A DNA stretch of 64,000 nt from Larsenimonas suaedae (GCF_023712105.1 NZ_JAMLJI010000002.1:62001-126000); one strand, 5' to 3'. Positions 20,252 to 29,546 are shown, counted from the stretch's first letter. Notes: generated from the sequence alone by a model not told the origin. A program made the numbers and translations.

Positions 20252-21169
20252 ATGCTGGAGCTTCGCCATCTGCGCACCCTCGTCGCGCTTCGAAACGCAG
20301 GCTCTCTGGTCGAGGCCGCCGAGCGCGTTCATTTGACCCAGTCAGCGCTGTCCCACCAGATCAAGGATCTGGAAGACCGTCTGGGAAGTCCGCTCTTTCT
20401 TCGAAAAACCAAGCCGGTCAAGTTCACCCCGGCCGGCCAGCGGCTGTTGACGCTGGCCGATCAGGTCATGCCCCAGGTGCGCATGGCCGAGCGCGACATC
20501 GCCAAGATGGCAGGCGGTGAAGAGCGCGGTCGCCTGCACATGGCCATCGAGTGTCACAGCTGCTTTCAGTGGTTGATGCCCACCATCGATCAGTTTCGAG
20601 ACCACTGGCCGGACATCGAAGTCGATATCCCGAGCGGAAATGTCTTCGACCCTCTGCCAGCGCTTGCCAAGGGCGAGCTCGATCTTGTGATCACGGCCGA
20701 CCCCCAACCCCTGCCCGATGTGCACTACGAACCACTCTTTCGCTACGAAGGCCAGCTTGCCGTGGCCAAGCAGCACCCGCTGGCCCGGCGCTCGCACATC
20801 GTGCCAGCCGACTTGAGCGATCAGACCCTGATCATCTACCCGGTCGAACACGCCCGCCTCGACGTCTTCACCAAGTTTCTGGTGCCGGCCGAAGTACAGC
20901 CAAGGGAAATTCGCACTGCGGAGCTCACCATCATGATGATGCAGCTGGTTGCGAGTGAACGAGGCGTCTGTGCGCTGCCGAACTGGGCGCTGACGGAGTA
21001 TCTGGAACGGGATTACATTCGTGCCCGGCCGCTTGGAGAAACCGGTCTCTGGAGCACGCTCTATGCGGCGGTGCGGGGGGAGCTGATGGAACACCCGTGG
21101 ATGCACGATTTTCTGTGCACCGCACGGGACACCTCGTTTTCGGTGCTTTCCGGGATTCGCCCGGCCTAA
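20252..21169 (+). CDS. metR: LysR-type regulator of methionine biosynthesis MetR
   Basis: Transcription factor that responds to homocysteine and controls methionine genes in enterobacteria. 305 residues with an N-terminal winged helix-turn-helix (LTQSALSHQIKDLEDRLG) and an effector domain whose sequence follows E. coli MetR closely: RLHMAIECHSCFQWLMP, FDPLPALAKGELDLVITAD, LIIYPVEHARLDVFTKFL and LWSTLYAAVRG. ATG 20252 is preferred over ATG 20246 because CAGG lies nine bases upstream of the former. No met gene is adjacent. It converges with rstB, and the two stop codons overlap by four bases. Confidence 0.9.
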   Translation: MLELRHLRTLVALRNAGSLVEAAERVHLTQSALSHQIKDLEDRLGSPLFLRKTKPVKFTPAGQRLLTLADQVMPQVRMAERDIAKMAGGEERGRLHMAIECHSCFQWLMPTIDQFRDHWPDIEVDIPSGNVFDPLPALAKGELDLVITADPQPLPDVHYEPLFRYEGQLAVAKQHPLARRSHIVPADLSDQTLIIYPVEHARLDVFTKFLVPAEVQPREIRTAELTIMMMQLVASERGVCALPNWALTEYLERDYIRARPLGETGLWSTLYAAVRGELMEHPWMHDFLCTARDTSFSVLSGIRPA

Positions 21170-22812
21170 CGCTCGCCGTTCGAGCGCGTGAGGCGCAGGT
21201 AGTTCGACTCCGTCTCCGAATAGCACGGAATCTCGATGGTGAAACGCGCCCCACTCATGCTGGGTGCGTCACTGACGGTCACATCGCCCTGGTGCCAGAA
21301 CACGATCTTGGAAACGATCGCAAGCCCCAGCCCATAGCCGCCGGAGCGCCGCGCACGACTGTCATCAAGGCGTGCAAACGGCTTGAAGATGCGCTTGCGA
21401 TCGCGCTCGGGTACGCCCGGGCCGTCGTCGTCGATGTGGAAGGCAACCTTGTCGTTTTGCTGCTCGATACTGACTTCCACCCGGCCGCGGGCATGGGCGC
21501 AGGCATTGCCAACCAGGTTCTGCACCGCGCGCTGAAGGTAGCGCTCATCGGCGGCAACCAGCGGCGCCTCCTTGCAGTTGTTGATCAGCTCGAGCTCGGG
21601 ATGGAGCGGGCGCAGGGTTTCGATGACATTCGCCACCACCATTTCACTGTCGACCTCGGTGATGGTCAACGGCACGCGGCCATCGCCGGCGCTGTCGAGG
21701 CGAGCATAAGTCAGAATCTCATCGATCAGATTATCCAGCGCCTCGATGTCGGCATCGATCTCGGCAATCTGCCGCTTGATCGAGGGCGACTCGCTCATGT
21801 CATCGACCATCTGGATCGCGAAGCGAATCCGCGCCACCGGCGTTCGAAACTCGTGCGACACCGCCCGCATCAAATCCTGCTGAGCCGAAAGTACCACCTG
21901 CACCTGAGAGGCCATGGCGTTGAACGCATGACCAAGCTGGCCGAGGTAGTCGTTGGTGTTGACGTTGACCCGCGTATCAAGGTGCCCGGCAGCCAGACGC
22001 GAGGCGGCTTTCTCAAGCCGCTTCACTCTCGACTCGACCCGCCCGACGATCAAATACAGCGCCCCGGCCAGCACCAGCAGCATCGTGATCATCAGGATCG
22101 CGATCGTGGTGGTGGGAATGGGTTCGAACGGATGCAGCGGCCCGGCGGTGATCCACCGGCCGTCGGAAAGCTGGGCGTAGAAGCTGATGAAGGGGCGCTC
22201 GGGGGCGATGCTTATAACGACGTTACCGGCGTTGAGCTGCTCGCTTTGCGCGTCGTTGAGCCCGACCGGCGTTCCGCTGCCCATGCCCATGGGCAAGGCG
22301 CTTGCATCGCGAAGCCGCTTGAAACGGGCCTCACGCTGGTCGACCGGCACCGACTCGAGCCAGCTGCGCAAAAGCGACATCAGTCGCTGGGGCTGCTGTT
22401 CGCTCAGGCCATTGAAATGCGCCACCAGTACCTGATCGGTGTCCTTGAGCGAGCGATACAGCCGCCAGCCGGACTCCCCCTCGACGCGAGCCGCCAACAC
22501 ATGCTGCTTTTCGAGCCGGCGCCTGTCCCAGTAATCGAGCATCAGGGTTTCGGAATCCGACAGCGCAAGCCCAATGCCAAGCGTCTGTTCGTGATCACGA
22601 AGCCACTGGTCGCGCGCGTCATCGGGCTGATTTTGCACCATGAACCCTAAAAGGGACATGGGCGCACTCGCCAGATCCTCCCGGTAGTTCTGGGCCCGCA
22701 TGTCATTGACCAGCGACACCCCGATCAACCCGAGCACGAAAATGATCAGCAGGGCTGCGAAGATCGCAAGATACACATGCAGGAAAACGCCGCCCCGAGA
22801 GGACTGCCTCAT
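21166..22812 (-). CDS. rstB: Sensor histidine kinase RstB
   Basis: Inner-membrane sensor of the RstA/RstB two-component system. 548 residues: helix at about 10-33, a large periplasmic sensor region (35-230), second helix (235-257), HAMP linker (VESRVKRLEKAASRLAAGHLDTRV), HisKA domain with phospho-acceptor H320 in AVSHEFRTPVARIRFA, and the ATPase domain with N box (NLVGNACAHA), DDDGPGV and GGYGLGLAIV. All catalytic motifs are intact. It lies three bases downstream of the rstA stop and is cotranscribed. In enterobacteria the pair responds to Mg and acid via PhoPQ; the stimulus here is unknown. Confidence 0.9.
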   Translation of the reverse strand: MRQSSRGGVFLHVYLAIFAALLIIFVLGLIGVSLVNDMRAQNYREDLASAPMSLLGFMVQNQPDDARDQWLRDHEQTLGIGLALSDSETLMLDYWDRRRLEKQHVLAARVEGESGWRLYRSLKDTDQVLVAHFNGLSEQQPQRLMSLLRSWLESVPVDQREARFKRLRDASALPMGMGSGTPVGLNDAQSEQLNAGNVVISIAPERPFISFYAQLSDGRWITAGPLHPFEPIPTTTIAILMITMLLVLAGALYLIVGRVESRVKRLEKAASRLAAGHLDTRVNVNTNDYLGQLGHAFNAMASQVQVVLSAQQDLMRAVSHEFRTPVARIRFAIQMVDDMSESPSIKRQIAEIDADIEALDNLIDEILTYARLDSAGDGRVPLTITEVDSEMVVANVIETLRPLHPELELINNCKEAPLVAADERYLQRAVQNLVGNACAHARGRVEVSIEQQNDKVAFHIDDDGPGVPERDRKRIFKPFARLDDSRARRSGGYGLGLAIVSKIVFWHQGDVTVSDAPSMSGARFTIEIPCYSETESNYLRLTRSNGER

Positions 22813-22815
22813 ACG

Positions 22816-23526
22816 TTAGAAGTCCTTGACGAAAAGATAGCCTTTGCTGCGCACCGTCTTGATTCGTTGCGGGTGGTGAGGGTCATCACCAATCTTGGGT
22901 CGAATCCGCGATACGCGCACGTCGATCGAGCGATCCTGCCCATCGTACTTGATACCGCGAAGCGCCGAGAAGATTTCTTCACGCGTCAGTACCCGGCCGG
23001 CGTTTGACGCCAACAGCCACAACAGATCGAATTCGGCGCTGGTAAGGTCAATGCGCTCGTTATCGAGCCACGCCTCTCGAGTACCGGAATCGATCACCAG
23101 ATCCCGGAATTCGATGCGGGCATCGGACGAGCTCGGCTCCGGCGCATCGGAACGGCGCAGCAGTGCACGCATACGGGCAAGCAGTACGCGCGGCGGTACA
23201 GGCTTTGGCACATAGTCATCGGCGCCCATTTCCAGGCCAAGCACCTGGTCCATGTCGTCGGTACGAGCCGTCAGCATGAGGATCGGCCCTGCGTACTGAT
23301 CGCGCACTCGGCGACAGATCGACAGGCCATCTTCGTTGGGCAGCATCAAATCCAGAATGACCAGATCGGGACGCAGGGCGAGAATCCGCTCGACGCCGTT
23401 CGCCCCATCATGCTCGACGCTTACTTTGAAGCCATTGCCTTCAAGGTATTCGCAAGTCAGCTGAGCCAGACGTTCGTCATCCTCAATGATCAGAATGTGA
23501 TCCTGGGCGGTGTTGGTGGTATCCAA
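22816..23526 (-). CDS. rstA: OmpR-family response regulator RstA
   Basis: DNA-binding partner of RstB. Receiver domain with acidic pair IIEDDERL, phospho-acceptor Asp in LVILDLMLP (about residue 59), Lys in YVPKPVPP, then a winged-helix effector with SAEFDLLWLLA, LRGIKYDGQDRSIDVRVSRIRPKIGDD and RIKTVRSKGYLFV. The phrases LEMGADDYVPKPVPP and LRGIKYDGQDRS match RstA closely. The start is uncertain: TTG 23526 gives 236 residues, the usual length, behind a weak CGGA; an in-frame ATG at 23592 would add 22 residues and lacks a ribosome binding site. It is first in an rstA-rstB operon. Confidence 0.9.
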   Translation of the reverse strand: MDTTNTAQDHILIIEDDERLAQLTCEYLEGNGFKVSVEHDGANGVERILALRPDLVILDLMLPNEDGLSICRRVRDQYAGPILMLTARTDDMDQVLGLEMGADDYVPKPVPPRVLLARMRALLRRSDAPEPSSSDARIEFRDLVIDSGTREAWLDNERIDLTSAEFDLLWLLASNAGRVLTREEIFSALRGIKYDGQDRSIDVRVSRIRPKIGDDPHHPQRIKTVRSKGYLFVKDF

Positions 23527-23597
23527 GGCGCAGTCCGTCCAATGGTTAGCAAAATGAAAAAACCGATAACCGACCGTAAGGGTCATGCTCATATGGT

Positions 23598-23613
23598 CAG
23601 TACATGTGTACTG
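23598..23613. promoter_or_regulatory. Palindrome upstream of rstA
   Basis: CAGTAC and GTACTG flank a 4-base centre, about 72 bases upstream of the proposed rstA start. The stretch TACATGTGTACTG partly resembles the RstA recognition sequence TACATNTNGTTACA, so autoregulation is possible. Confidence 0.4.
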
Positions 23614-23877
23614 AGTTTACCCCATGGTCATTATGTTGCCGGTCATCGTATCTGATTACCGTCCCCTAACGTCAGGCACACGTTATCAAATACCCGATCA
23701 ATAAACCATTGAGTTGCATTCGCGTCTTGATTGCTTCGGTCAAACGCGCGTTTTATTTAGTTCGAAAATAGCTTGTTGCTATCAAAATTCATTTCAAGCA
23801 ATCGCAAAATCAATAAAAAGCCGCCGCCCGGCATCACACCCGGCTCCGGCCGCATCAACACGTCAATTGCCCACATC

Positions 23878-23886
23878 TTACCCACA
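23878..23886 (+). promoter_or_regulatory. DnaA-box-like site upstream of nrdA
   Basis: TTACCCACA differs at one base from the DnaA box TTATCCACA, 224 bases before the nrdA start. DnaA control of nrdAB is known in E. coli; function here is inferred. Confidence 0.4.
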
Positions 23887-23925
23887 GCTTCACCCCAAGC
23901 GATGTATTGCCTGAAGGCCAAAACA

Positions 23926-23971
23926 ACACTATCTTGTGCTCACTTTGATCCAAGATCCCTACATATAGATT
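23926..23971 (+). promoter_or_regulatory. Paired NrdR-box-like sites upstream of nrdA
   Basis: Against the NrdR consensus ACACWATATATWGWGT, the sequence at 23956-23971 (TCCCTACATATAGATT) matches 12 of 16 positions and that at 23926-23941 (ACACTATCTTGTGCTC) matches 10. The two start 30 bases apart, close to three helical turns, which is the usual spacing of paired NrdR boxes. Confidence 0.55.
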
Positions 23972-24109
23972 TTGGAGCAGCTTTCGCGTTTTTCGTCAAG
24001 CCCCGTTTCGCTAGAAAAAACGGCGACATCACGTCGCAATTCCCACAGCACTTCGGCACGGCCTTGATGACTTCTATCGCTCGCATAACGTTCAAGGGGT
24101 GAGCCCAGC

Positions 24110-26992
24110 ATGAGTTCGACACTATCTGATCAGATCAGTGATATCGGCATCGACGACGTTCCAACGCCCAAGCACTTTCGCGTCATCAAGCGCGGTGGTG
24201 ATGTCGCCGAGTTCGATGCCAGCAAGATTTCGGTGGCCCTGACCAAGGCCTTTCTGGCCGTGGAAGGCGACAACGCCGCGACGTCCTCGCGCCTTCGCAA
24301 CCAGGTGCGCGAACTGAGCGAACAGGTGGTCAACGCCTTTCAGCGTCGCATGCCCGATGGCGGCACGCTGCACATCGAAGATATCCAGGATCAGGTCGAA
24401 CTCGCACTGATGCGCTCCGAGGCGCACAAGGTCGCGCGTGCCTACGTGCTGTACCGTGAAGAGCACGCCCGTGCCCGCGCCGCACGCACTCAGGGCATCG
24501 AGAAGCCCCACCCCACCATCAACGTGACTCAGCCCGACGGCAGCAAACAGCCGCTGGATCTGGGCCGTATTGAAGTGCTGGTGACCGAGGCCTGCACGGA
24601 CCTTGAAAACGTCGACGTCAAGCGCGTGGTCGATGAGTCGCTCAAGAACCTCTATGACGGTGTCACCTCCGACGGCGTCGCCACGGCACTGATGATGACC
24701 GCGCGGATGATGGTCGAGCGCGAACCGAACTACACCTTCGTGACCGCTCGTCTGCTTCAGGATAACCTGCGCCGCGAAGCGCTCTCGTTTCTCGAGGTTG
24801 CCGATGAGGCCACCTACGGCGACATGGCCGAGCTCTACGCGCCGGCCTTCAAGGCCTACATCGAGCGCGGCATCTCGTTCGATCAGCTCGACCCGGCTCT
24901 CAACGACTTCGATCTCGACCGTCTGGGTGCGGCGCTCAACCACGAGCGCGACAGTCAGTTCACCTACCTGGGCCTTCAGACGCTCTATGACCGCTACTTT
25001 CTGCACCGGGACGGCGTTCGCTACGAACTGCCCCAGGTCATGTTCATGCGCGTCGCCATGGGTCTTTCGCTGAACGAGGAAGACAAGAACGCCCGTGCGA
25101 TCGAGTTCTACGAGCTGCTCTCGAGCTTTGACTACATGGCCTCGACCCCGACGCTGTTCAACGCGGGTACCGTGCGCAGCCAGCTTTCCTCCTGCTACCT
25201 GACCACAGTGCCGGACGCACTCGATGGCATCTACGGCGCGATCCGCGACAACGCCATGCTGTCCAAGTGGGCCGGCGGGCTTGGTAACGACTGGACACCG
25301 GTGCGTGCACTGGGCTCCTACATCAAGGGCACCAACGGCAAGTCTCAGGGCGTTGTGCCGTTTTTGAAGGTCGTCAACGACACCGCGGTCGCGGTCAACC
25401 AGGGTGGCAAGCGCAAGGGCGCGGTGTGCTCCTACCTGGAAAGCTGGCACCTGGATCTGGAAGAGTTCCTCGAGCTTCGCAAGAACACCGGTGATGACCG
25501 TCGTCGTACCCACGACATGAACACCTCGAACTGGATTCCGGATCTGTTCATGAAGCGCGTGGTCGATGAGCAGGAATGGACGCTGTTCTCGCCTTCTGAC
25601 GTGCCGGACCTTCATGACCTGTACGGCGCGGCGTTCGAAAAGCGCTACAGCGAATACGAAGAGATGACCCGCACCGGTCAGCTCAAGCTCTTCAAGCGCG
25701 TCAATGCCCGCGACCTGTGGCGCAAGATGCTCTCGATGCTGTTTGAAACCGGCCACCCGTGGATCACCTTCAAGGACCCGTGCAACGTTCGAAGCCCGCA
25801 GCGTCACGCAGGTGTGGTGCACTCCTCCAACCTGTGTACCGAGATCACGCTCAATACGTCCGCGGACGAAATCGCGGTCTGTAACCTGGGCTCGATCAAC
25901 CTGGCGGCGCACGTCGTTGACGGCAAGTTCGATTCCGAGAAGCTCAGCCGCACCGTCAAGACCGCGGTTCGCATGCTCGATAACGTGATCGACATCAACT
26001 ACTACGCCGTCCCGCAGGCCAAGCGCTCCAACTTCCGTCATCGCCCGGTCGGTCTTGGCCTGATGGGCTTCCAGGACGCGCTCTACAAGCAGGGTATCGC
26101 CTACGCAAGTGACGGCGCCGTGACCTTCGCCGACCGCTCCATGGAAGAGATCAGCTTCCACGCGATCCAGGCCTCAAGCGCACTGGCGGCCGAACGCGGA
26201 CGCTATGAAAGCTACGAAGGCTCGCTCTGGAGCCAGGGCGTGCTCCCGATCGACTCGCTTGAGATGCTGGTGCAGGAGCGTGGCGAGCAGTACATCCAGG
26301 TCAACCGCGAGCAGACGCTTGACTGGAACAGTCTCCGCGAGACGGTCAAGGCGCAGGGCATGCGTAACTCCAACGTCATGGCAATCGCCCCGACCGCGAC
26401 CATTTCCAACATCTGTGGCGTCTCGCAGTCGATCGAGCCGACGTATCAGAACCTCTACGTCAAATCGAACCTCTCAGGCGAGTTCACGGTCATCAACCAG
26501 CACATGGTCAATGACCTCAAAGAGGCCGGGCTTTGGGATGAGGTGATGATCAATGACCTCAAATACTACGACGGCAGCGTTCAGCTCATCGACCGCGTAC
26601 CGGACGAGCTCAAGGCGCGCTACGCCACCGCGTTCGAGGTGGAAACCCGCTGGATCGTCGAGGCCGCCGCACGCCGTCAGAAGTGGATCGATCAGGCCCA
26701 GTCGCTGAACCTCTACATCTCGGGCGTGTCGGGCAAGAAACTCGATACCACCTACAAGATGGCGTGGGCGCTTGGCCTCAAGACCACCTACTACCTTCGC
26801 GCCCAGGCAAGCTCGCGGGTCGAAAAATCGACGCTCAAGGGCACCGACGGCAAGCTGACCGGCGTCAAGGTACCGGAGGCGCAGCAAAACGCCCCGGCCC
26901 CGACGCCCGAACCGGACGTTCAGGCACCGCTTGGCTCGGCACCGCCCCAGGCGTGCTCGATCGACGATCCGGACTGCGAAGCCTGCCAATAA
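24110..26992 (+). CDS. nrdA: Ribonucleoside-diphosphate reductase, alpha subunit (class I)
   Basis: Catalytic subunit that reduces ribonucleoside diphosphates to deoxyribonucleotides in the cytoplasm. 960 residues. Two N-terminal ATP-cone regions are seen: residues 20-115 (KHFRVIKRGGDVAEFDASKI) and about 135-225 (NVTQPDGSKQPLDLGRIEVL), the second more divergent. Active-site residues: C362 (LSSCYL), N574-C576-E578 (NLCTEI), C591 (VCNLGSINL), and the C-terminal redox pair CEAC at 956-959. The long, two-cone form is typical of the NrdA subclass that pairs with Chlamydia-like beta subunits, consistent with the gene that follows. AAGGGGTGAG precedes the ATG. Probable control by NrdR and DnaA from the upstream region. 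Confidence 0.97.
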   Translation: MSSTLSDQISDIGIDDVPTPKHFRVIKRGGDVAEFDASKISVALTKAFLAVEGDNAATSSRLRNQVRELSEQVVNAFQRRMPDGGTLHIEDIQDQVELALMRSEAHKVARAYVLYREEHARARAARTQGIEKPHPTINVTQPDGSKQPLDLGRIEVLVTEACTDLENVDVKRVVDESLKNLYDGVTSDGVATALMMTARMMVEREPNYTFVTARLLQDNLRREALSFLEVADEATYGDMAELYAPAFKAYIERGISFDQLDPALNDFDLDRLGAALNHERDSQFTYLGLQTLYDRYFLHRDGVRYELPQVMFMRVAMGLSLNEEDKNARAIEFYELLSSFDYMASTPTLFNAGTVRSQLSSCYLTTVPDALDGIYGAIRDNAMLSKWAGGLGNDWTPVRALGSYIKGTNGKSQGVVPFLKVVNDTAVAVNQGGKRKGAVCSYLESWHLDLEEFLELRKNTGDDRRRTHDMNTSNWIPDLFMKRVVDEQEWTLFSPSDVPDLHDLYGAAFEKRYSEYEEMTRTGQLKLFKRVNARDLWRKMLSMLFETGHPWITFKDPCNVRSPQRHAGVVHSSNLCTEITLNTSADEIAVCNLGSINLAAHVVDGKFDSEKLSRTVKTAVRMLDNVIDINYYAVPQAKRSNFRHRPVGLGLMGFQDALYKQGIAYASDGAVTFADRSMEEISFHAIQASSALAAERGRYESYEGSLWSQGVLPIDSLEMLVQERGEQYIQVNREQTLDWNSLRETVKAQGMRNSNVMAIAPTATISNICGVSQSIEPTYQNLYVKSNLSGEFTVINQHMVNDLKEAGLWDEVMINDLKYYDGSVQLIDRVPDELKARYATAFEVETRWIVEAAARRQKWIDQAQSLNLYISGVSGKKLDTTYKMAWALGLKTTYYLRAQASSRVEKSTLKGTDGKLTGVKVPEAQQNAPAPTPEPDVQAPLGSAPPQACSIDDPDCEACQ

Positions 26993-27076
26993 CGGCCGAC
27001 GCCCCGGCAGGGCTTCCTGCCGGGTTTCCCGAGAATACGCCGTCGCGTACGCGGCGGTACTGAAAGGATGAGAACG

Positions 27077-28171
27077 ATGCAAGCAACCACAGTGGACGAT
27101 CAAATCGACACGTCCGGTCTCGGTGAAATCCAGGCCGGCGCCGGGCGTATCGACGCCAGCGAAAAAAGCATGATCAACGGCCGCAGCGACGTGAACCAGC
27201 TGCTGCCGCTGAAGTACACCTGGGCGTGGGAAAAATACCTCAATGGCTGCAACAACCATTGGATGCCCACCGAAGTCTCGATGCAGGGCGACATCGCCAC
27301 CTGGCGCGCGCCGGTCAACAGCCCCCAGGGCCTGACCGAAGACGAAGTTCGCATGCTCAAGCGCAACCTGGGCTTCTTCGCCACCGCCGAGTCGCTGGTC
27401 GCCAACAACATCGTGCTTGCGATCTATCGCAACATCACCAACCCCGAATGCCGCCAGTACCTGCTGCGCCAGGCGTTCGAGGAAGCGATTCACACGCACA
27501 CGTTCCAGTACATCTGCACCTCGCTCGGCCTTGATGAAGGCGAGCTGTTCAACATGTACCGCGAAGTGCCCTCGATCACCGAAAAGGATGCCTGGGCGCT
27601 TCAGTACACCCAGAACCTGGAAAACAACGAATTCCAGACCGGCACTCCGGAACGTGACCAGGCGTTTCTGCGCGATCTGATCGCCTTCTACGTCATTTTC
27701 GAAGGCATGTGGTTCTACACTGGCTTCGCCCAGATTCTGGCCCTGGGCCGTCGCAACAAGATGGTCGGCATCGCCGAGCAGTACCAGTACATCCTGCGTG
27801 ACGAGTCGATCCACATGAACTTCGGCATCGACTGCATCAACCAGATCAAGATCGAAAACCCGCACCTGTGGACCGAAGAGTTCCAGGAAGAAGTGCGCGG
27901 CATGCTCAAGAACGCCTGCGAGCTGGAAGTGGCCTACGGCCGCGAAACCATGCCCCGCGGCATTCTCGGTCTGAACGCCGATCTGTGCGAGCAGTACATG
28001 CACTTCATCACCAACCGCCGCGCCGAGCAGATCGGGCTTACGCCGCTGTTTGAGGAAGTGGACAACCCCTTCCCGTGGATGTCGGAAATCATCGATCTTC
28101 CGAAGGAGAAAAACTTCTTCGAAACCCGCGTGACCGAATACCAGACCGGTGGCGCCCTGACCTGGGACTGA
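27077..28171 (+). CDS. nrdB: Ribonucleoside-diphosphate reductase beta subunit, class Ic type (Phe at radical site)
   Basis: Radical-generating subunit, 364 residues from ATG 27077 (AAAGGA upstream; ATG 27068 overlaps that site). Metal ligands are E105, E136, H139, E209, E243 and H246. Each lies exactly 16 residues after the Chlamydia trachomatis NrdB ligands (E89, E120, H123, E193, E227, H230). The site of the radical Tyr of class Ia holds F143, matching Chlamydia F127. First ligand is Glu, not Asp. Y145 and Y238 match the Chlamydia radical-relay Y129 and Y222. The C-terminus ends [11 protein letters not shown]...LTWD, also Chlamydia-like. I therefore predict a Mn(IV)/Fe(III) cofactor without a tyrosyl radical. 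Cotranscribed with nrdA (84-base gap). Confidence 0.95.
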   Translation: MQATTVDDQIDTSGLGEIQAGAGRIDASEKSMINGRSDVNQLLPLKYTWAWEKYLNGCNNHWMPTEVSMQGDIATWRAPVNSPQGLTEDEVRMLKRNLGFFATAESLVANNIVLAIYRNITNPECRQYLLRQAFEEAIHTHTFQYICTSLGLDEGELFNMYREVPSITEKDAWALQYTQNLENNEFQTGTPERDQAFLRDLIAFYVIFEGMWFYTGFAQILALGRRNKMVGIAEQYQYILRDESIHMNFGIDCINQIKIENPHLWTEEFQEEVRGMLKNACELEVAYGRETMPRGILGLNADLCEQYMHFITNRRAEQIGLTPLFEEVDNPFPWMSEIIDLPKEKNFFETRVTEYQTGGALTWD

Positions 28172-28203
28172 TGTCACCGGCAACAAAATTGCCCCCAGGC
28201 AAC

Positions 28204-28236
28204 GAAAAAGCCCCGCTAATGCGGGGCTTTTTTTTA
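28204..28236. terminator. Bidirectional terminator after nrdB
   Basis: AAAAAGCCCCGC, TAAT loop, GCGGGGC and a run of T residues. Serves nrdB on the plus strand and can serve the convergent lipoprotein gene. Confidence 0.92.
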
Positions 28237-28283
28237 TGGCGCCTGTGTCATGGCGCCTGCGTCTGGCATCAAGAGCCTCGGGT

Positions 28284-28661
28284 TCAGCCGCAGGAAAACG
28301 CGCTGATCACCGCCTCGTCATCGAGTGTGATATTGAGCCGAGACGGGTCGCTGCCCTCGCCCATCGGGGTATCCGGGCGCAGCATTCGATACGACGTCGC
28401 CCCACTCTCATCGACGATGATCTGACGGTTTTTCTGATCAAGTGGCTGACCGATCAGCGGCTTCAAGCCGTCAGTGGTGCACTGGCCTGTCGCCATCGAC
28501 GCGCCTTGCGTCTGCGCCTCTGTAGACGTCGTCTGCGCAGGCTGTGCGCCGTTGGAGGCGGCAGCCTCGCTGGGCGCCTCACTGGAGCCGCCCTGTGATG
28601 CGCAGCCGCCAAGGGCCATCAGCGCCACTGCCAGTGAACCGAATGTGATCCGAGCCTTCAT
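28284..28661 (-). CDS. Lipoprotein with peptidase inhibitor I78 domain
   Basis: 125 residues. Lipoprotein signal peptide with lipobox LGGC, a low-complexity Ala/Ser/Gln linker (about 22-60), and a C-terminal domain with the I78-family pattern: LKPLIGQPLD, YRMLRPDTPMGEGSDPSRLNITLDDEAVI and a terminal CG that would pair with Cys in GQCTT. Known I78 members inhibit serine proteases such as elastase; the target here is unknown. Start ATG 28661 has AAGGAGAG five bases upstream. The protein probably sits in the periplasm anchored to a membrane. It stands between nrdB and trpA as a single gene. Confidence 0.85.
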   Translation of the reverse strand: MKARITFGSLAVALMALGGCASQGGSSEAPSEAAASNGAQPAQTTSTEAQTQGASMATGQCTTDGLKPLIGQPLDQKNRQIIVDESGATSYRMLRPDTPMGEGSDPSRLNITLDDEAVISAFSCG

Positions 28662-28697
28662 ACCGCTCTCCTTTGATAAACGCATAAAGCCGACAGC

Positions 28698-29546
28698 TTA
28701 CCCGGCTTGCCGGGCGGTGCGCACCCCCTGGGCCAGCGCATGGGTCAGTGAATGCACGCCCTCGATGGCCGCCTGGGGCGATTCGGCCTGCTCGATGGTG
28801 TTGACCAGCGCAGACCCCACCACCACTGCATCCGCAGAGCGGGCAACCATCGCCGCGTGCTCGGGCGTCTTGATGCCAAACCCGACCGCAACCGGCAGCG
28901 TTGAGTGCAGCTTGAGCCGCTCGACCGCCTTTTCGACCGCCTCACTTGACGCCGACCCCGCGCCGGTCACGCCGGCAACCGAGACGTAGTACAAGAATCC
29001 GGACGTATTTTCGAGCACCTTGGGCAGGCGCGCGTCATCCGTCGTTGGCGTGGCCAGACGAATGAAGTTGAGCCCCTTTTCCGCAGCCGGCAGGCACAGC
29101 TCGCCGTCGTGCTCAGGCGGCAGGTCGACCACGATCAGTCCATCGATGCCGGCCTCGGCCGCATCGTTTAAAAACGCCTCGACCCCGTAGCGATAGATCG
29201 GGTTGTAGTAGCCCATCAGGACAATCGGCGTGTCCTGATCGTGCGCGCGGAAGCGACGCACCATCTCAAGCGTCTTGCGCTGATTCTGGCCGGCCTTGAG
29301 CGCGCGCTGGGCGCCTTTCTGAATGGCCGGGCCATCGGCCATCGGGTCGGTAAACGGCATGCCGAGCTCGATGATGTCGGCGCCGGCGGCCGGCAGGCCA
29401 TCAAGAATGGCCTGGGAGGTTTCCGGGTCCGGGTCGCCGGCGGTCACGAAGGTCACCAGCGCCGAGCGGCCTTCGGCCTTCAGGTCTTCAAAGCGCTGTG
29501 TGATGCGCGAGATCGACACGTCGGTTGCGTTTGCCTGTGCTGTCAT
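28698..29546 (-). CDS. trpA: Tryptophan synthase alpha subunit
   Basis: Cleaves indole-3-glycerol phosphate to indole and glyceraldehyde 3-phosphate, channelling indole to TrpB. 282 residues, TIM barrel. Catalytic E60 in [11 protein letters not shown] and D71 in MADGPAIQ keep the 11-residue spacing of E49/D60 in Salmonella. [12 protein letters not shown] and [10 protein letters not shown] form the phosphate site. AAGGAGAGG precedes the ATG. It follows trpB by 11 bases in a trpBA operon under a divergent LysR gene, the arrangement of Pseudomonas. Confidence 0.97.
   Translation of the reverse strand: MTAQANATDVSISRITQRFEDLKAEGRSALVTFVTAGDPDPETSQAILDGLPAAGADIIELGMPFTDPMADGPAIQKGAQRALKAGQNQRKTLEMVRRFRAHDQDTPIVLMGYYNPIYRYGVEAFLNDAAEAGIDGLIVVDLPPEHDGELCLPAAEKGLNFIRLATPTTDDARLPKVLENTSGFLYYVSVAGVTGAGSASSEAVEKAVERLKLHSTLPVAVGFGIKTPEHAAMVARSADAVVVGSALVNTIEQAESPQAAIEGVHSLTHALAQGVRTARQAG

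Larger units (their letters stand above)
23593..24109. other. Long divergent regulatory region between rstA and nrdA
   Basis: 517 bases without a credible gene. AT-rich compared with its surroundings. It holds the rstA promoter region with an inverted repeat, and further right a DnaA-box-like site and two NrdR-box-like sites ahead of nrdA. No tRNA or other RNA gene was recognised. Confidence 0.7.

Noticed and set aside
21097-22650. 517-codon open frame opposite rstB
   Set aside because: Antisense shadow of an intact histidine kinase.
24122-26161. 679-codon open frame on the strand opposite nrdA
   Set aside because: Antisense to a clearly conserved gene; composition rich in Val, His, Arg and Gly without domain motifs, a GC-codon shadow.
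26474-28186. 570-codon open frame opposite nrdA-nrdB
   Set aside because: Spans two real genes and their spacer on the other strand; no family features.
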